Assembly: GCA_905214155.1 (NCBI GenBank) | Contig: CAJMLC010000091.1 | Location: forward strand, 1-7,770 | Source: an uncultured bacterium | GTDB lineage: Bacteria; Bacillota; Clostridia; Oscillospirales; Oscillospiraceae | DNA length: 7,770 nucleotides | Direction of reading: 5' to 3' | Shown here: piece by piece, positions 6,231 to 7,770 of the stretch | Numbering within the stretch: the first letter of the stretch is position 1 | How the letters are laid out: every line of letters starts with the position of its first letter | The notes under the pieces: generated by a model | Told to the model about the DNA's origin: nothing | The model's database searches: none | What the model saw: the letters and a program-made list of their open reading frames with translations, nothing else | Made by a program: the position numbers and the translations under genes

Positions 6231-7559
6231 ATGATCGACATTAAATTTTTGCGGGAAAACCCCGAGATCGTCAAGGAAAACATCCGGAAAAAGTTCCAGG
6301 ATGAGAAGCTGCCGCTCGTCGACGAGGCCATCCATCTCGACGCCGAGAAACGCAAGGCCCAGATGGAGGCCGAACAGCTGAAGGCCGCGCGCAACAAGCT
6401 GTCCAAGGCCAACGGGCCGCTGTTCGGGCAGCTGAAAAAGTGCGAGGATGAGGCCAAAAAGGCCGAGCTTCAGGCGCAGATCGACGCGAACAACGCCGCC
6501 GTCAAGGCTGACGACGAGCGCCGCGCACAGCTGGAGGCCGCGCAGACCGAGGCCGCGGCGAAGCTGCAGGAGATCATGTATGTGATCCCGAACATCATCG
6601 ACCCGAGTGTGCCCATCGGCCCGGACGACAGCTGCAACGTTGAGGTCGAGCGGTTCGGTGAGCCGGTCGTGCCCGATTTTGAGGTGCCGCACCATGTCGA
6701 CATCATGGCGACGTTTGACGGCATCGACAAGGACGCCGCAGGCCGCGTGGCCGGCATGGGCTTCTACTATCTGCTGGGCGACATTGCGCGGCTTCATGAG
6801 GCCGTGCTGGCCTATGCGCGCGATTTTATGATCGACGAAAAGGGATTCACCTACGTCATTCCGCCGTTCATGATGCACGGCAACGTGGTCAAGGGCGTGA
6901 TGAGCTTCCCGGAGATGGAAGCGATGATGTATAAAATTGAGGGTGAGGACCTGTACCTGATCGGCACGTCGGAGCACACGATGATTGGCCGTTTCATCGA
7001 CCAGATCCTGCCGGAGGCGCAGCTGCCGCTGACGCTGACGAGCTATTCGCCGTGCTTCCGCAAGGAGGTCGGCAGCCATGGACTCGAGGAGCGCGGCGTG
7101 TACCGCATCCACCAGTTTGAAAAGCAGGAGATGATTGTCGTCTGCCGTCCCGAAGAATCCATGGAGTGGTACGACAAGCTGTGGCACAACTCGGTCGAGC
7201 TGTTCCGCAATATGGAGATCCCCGTGCGGCAGCTCGAGTGCTGCTCCGGCGATCTGGCCGACCTGAAGGTCAAAAGCTGCGACATCGAGGCCTGGAGCCC
7301 GCGGCAGCAGAAGTATTTTGAGGTCTGCTCCTGCTCGAACCTCGGCGATGCGCAGGCGCGCCGCCTCGGCATCCGCGTGAAGGGCGCGGACGGGAAGACA
7401 TATCTGGCCCATACGCTGAACAACACCTGCGTGGCCCCGCCCCGGATGCTGATTGCGTTTCTCGAGAACCATCTGCAGAAGGACGGCAGCGTAACGATCC
7501 CGAAGTGTTTGCAGCCGTATATGGGTGGAAAAGAAGTTCTGATTCCGAAGCACAAATAA
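6231..7559 (+). CDS. serS: Seryl-tRNA synthetase, archaeal-like catalytic domain
   Basis: A 442-residue class II synthetase charging tRNA(Ser), and tRNA(Sec) where present, with serine. It begins with the SerRS signature MIDIKFLRENPEIV. The long helical hairpin that grips the tRNA variable arm spans about 27-115. The catalytic domain follows: YKIEGEDLYLIGTSEH (serine-binding TxE at 246-248), motif 2 SPCFRKEVG (Arg277, Glu279), HQFEKQEM, DIEAWSPRQQ and SCSNLGDAQARR. Motif 3 is TLNNTCVAPPRMLIAFLEN, which keeps its Arg (405) but has prolines where the usual bacterial form has GSGLAVGR. The phrases YKIEGEDLYLI, SPCFRKE, RPEES and DIEAW recall archaeal SerRS more than that of E. coli or B. subtilis; this is a judgement from memory. 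It has eleven cysteines. AAGAGGAA lies about 6 nt before the ATG. It is last gene of the operon, 15 nt after the coiled-coil gene, and appears intact. Confidence 0.95.
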   Translation: MIDIKFLRENPEIVKENIRKKFQDEKLPLVDEAIHLDAEKRKAQMEAEQLKAARNKLSKANGPLFGQLKKCEDEAKKAELQAQIDANNAAVKADDERRAQLEAAQTEAAAKLQEIMYVIPNIIDPSVPIGPDDSCNVEVERFGEPVVPDFEVPHHVDIMATFDGIDKDAAGRVAGMGFYYLLGDIARLHEAVLAYARDFMIDEKGFTYVIPPFMMHGNVVKGVMSFPEMEAMMYKIEGEDLYLIGTSEHTMIGRFIDQILPEAQLPLTLTSYSPCFRKEVGSHGLEERGVYRIHQFEKQEMIVVCRPEESMEWYDKLWHNSVELFRNMEIPVRQLECCSGDLADLKVKSCDIEAWSPRQQKYFEVCSCSNLGDAQARRLGIRVKGADGKTYLAHTLNNTCVAPPRMLIAFLENHLQKDGSVTIPKCLQPYMGGKEVLIPKHK

Positions 7560-7574
7560 GGGCTGGTGGATCTT

Positions 7575-7604
7575 TTCCGCCGAAGCATGTCGGAAGCATT
7601 TTTT
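7575..7604 (+). terminator. Weak intrinsic terminator candidate after serS
   Basis: TTCCG (7575-7579) pairs with CGGAA (7591-7595) around an 11-nt loop, or alternatively CCGA with TCGG inside it. A run of six T residues follows at 7599-7604. The stem is short, so termination may be partial or may depend on the nested inverted repeats just downstream. Confidence 0.35.
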
Positions 7605-7661
7605 GTTGCGTATCCGTAAAATGCTGCCTGCCCACCATCATCAAGATAGCGTGCGGATACG
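7595..7661. repeat. Nested inverted repeats downstream of serS
   Basis: AGCATTTT (7595-7602) is mirrored by AAAATGCT (7618-7625), an 8-bp stem with a 15-nt loop. CGTATCCG (7609-7616) is mirrored by CGGATACG (7654-7661). The two pairings overlap and could not both form fully. No coding region is supported here. Confidence 0.5.
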
Positions 7662-7663
7662 GT

Positions 7664-7770
7664 TTGTAGGGGCGGACGACCCTGTCCGCCCGGCGCACTG
7701 CACATCCGAAACGCGAAACCCTTCGGCGAGATCGTACTGCCCTACGGGCCGACAGAGGCGTCGGCCCCTA
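7664..7770. repeat. Element bounded by inverted copies of the GC hairpin repeat (copies 2 and 3)
   Basis: Copy 2 (7664-7691) is the reverse complement of the repeat at 1297-1324 with one mismatch, in the loop; its stem is 7670-7677 with 7684-7691. Copy 3 (7746-7770, cut by the window edge) is in the direct orientation, with stem 7746-7753 and 7760-7767. The block thus begins TTGTAGGGG and ends CCCCTA. Between the copies lie about 54 bp with a small inverted repeat, CCGAA (7706-7710) with TTCGG (7722-7726). No ORF is supported. It resembles a small non-coding palindromic element of the MITE or REP kind, but nothing here shows mobility. Confidence 0.65.

Noticed and set aside
5841..7553. A 570-residue minus-strand open frame opposite serS and the coiled-coil gene
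   Set aside because: It would start at a TTG without a ribosome site, has no recognisable domain, and lies opposite two genes with clear family or structural features. It is a codon-bias shadow.
1297..7691. The inverted repeat copies near 1300 and 7680 as ends of a 6.4-kb mobile element
   Set aside because: The DNA between them is housekeeping and regulatory, no transposase or integrase is present, and a third copy at 7746 shows that the repeat is simply dispersed.
1..7770. A parS site for the encoded ParB
   Set aside because: No 16-bp palindrome close to TGTTTCACGTGAAACA was found by eye on either strand; only short partial matches occur.

Overview
The window reads as chromosomal DNA from a GC-rich member of the Clostridia, most like the gut Oscillospiraceae. 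This placement is an inference. It rests on GC-rich coding sequence with strong Shine-Dalgarno sites, a parA-parB-(small ORF)-serS operon, and dense hairpin-forming elements in the intergenic spaces. No rRNA, tRNA, CRISPR array, insertion sequence, phage gene or parS site was seen. Six genes are recognisable: five complete and one cut by the left edge.

Region by region: (1) 2-1096 holds the C-terminal part of aspartyl-tRNA synthetase (aspS), ended by a very strong intrinsic terminator. (2) 1097-1340 is a convergent gap carrying a palindromic multi-hairpin element and a short GC-rich hairpin repeat. (3) 1341-2375 (minus) encodes a PLP-dependent lyase of the low-specificity L-threonine aldolase family. 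It diverges from 2517-3902 (plus), a MocR-type regulator with a GntR winged helix and an aminotransferase-like domain. The gap between them holds two good back-to-back promoters, which suggests the regulator controls the lyase and itself. (4) 3927-7559 looks like one operon behind a near-consensus promoter: parA (soj), parB (spo0J), a small single-pass membrane coiled-coil protein of unknown function, and serS. The internal gaps are 22, 4 and 15 nt. (5) 7560-7770 has a weak terminator candidate, nested inverted repeats, and an element bounded by two inverted copies of the hairpin repeat seen near 1300.

The housekeeping content is ordinary. The points worth a second look are the uncharacterised membrane coiled-coil protein between parB and serS, with a regular leucine heptad; a SerRS whose catalytic domain looks archaeal-type with an altered motif 3; the compact divergent MocR/lyase control region; and the hairpin repeats, where one copy shows a compensatory stem base-pair change. 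No clearly new multi-gene system is visible.
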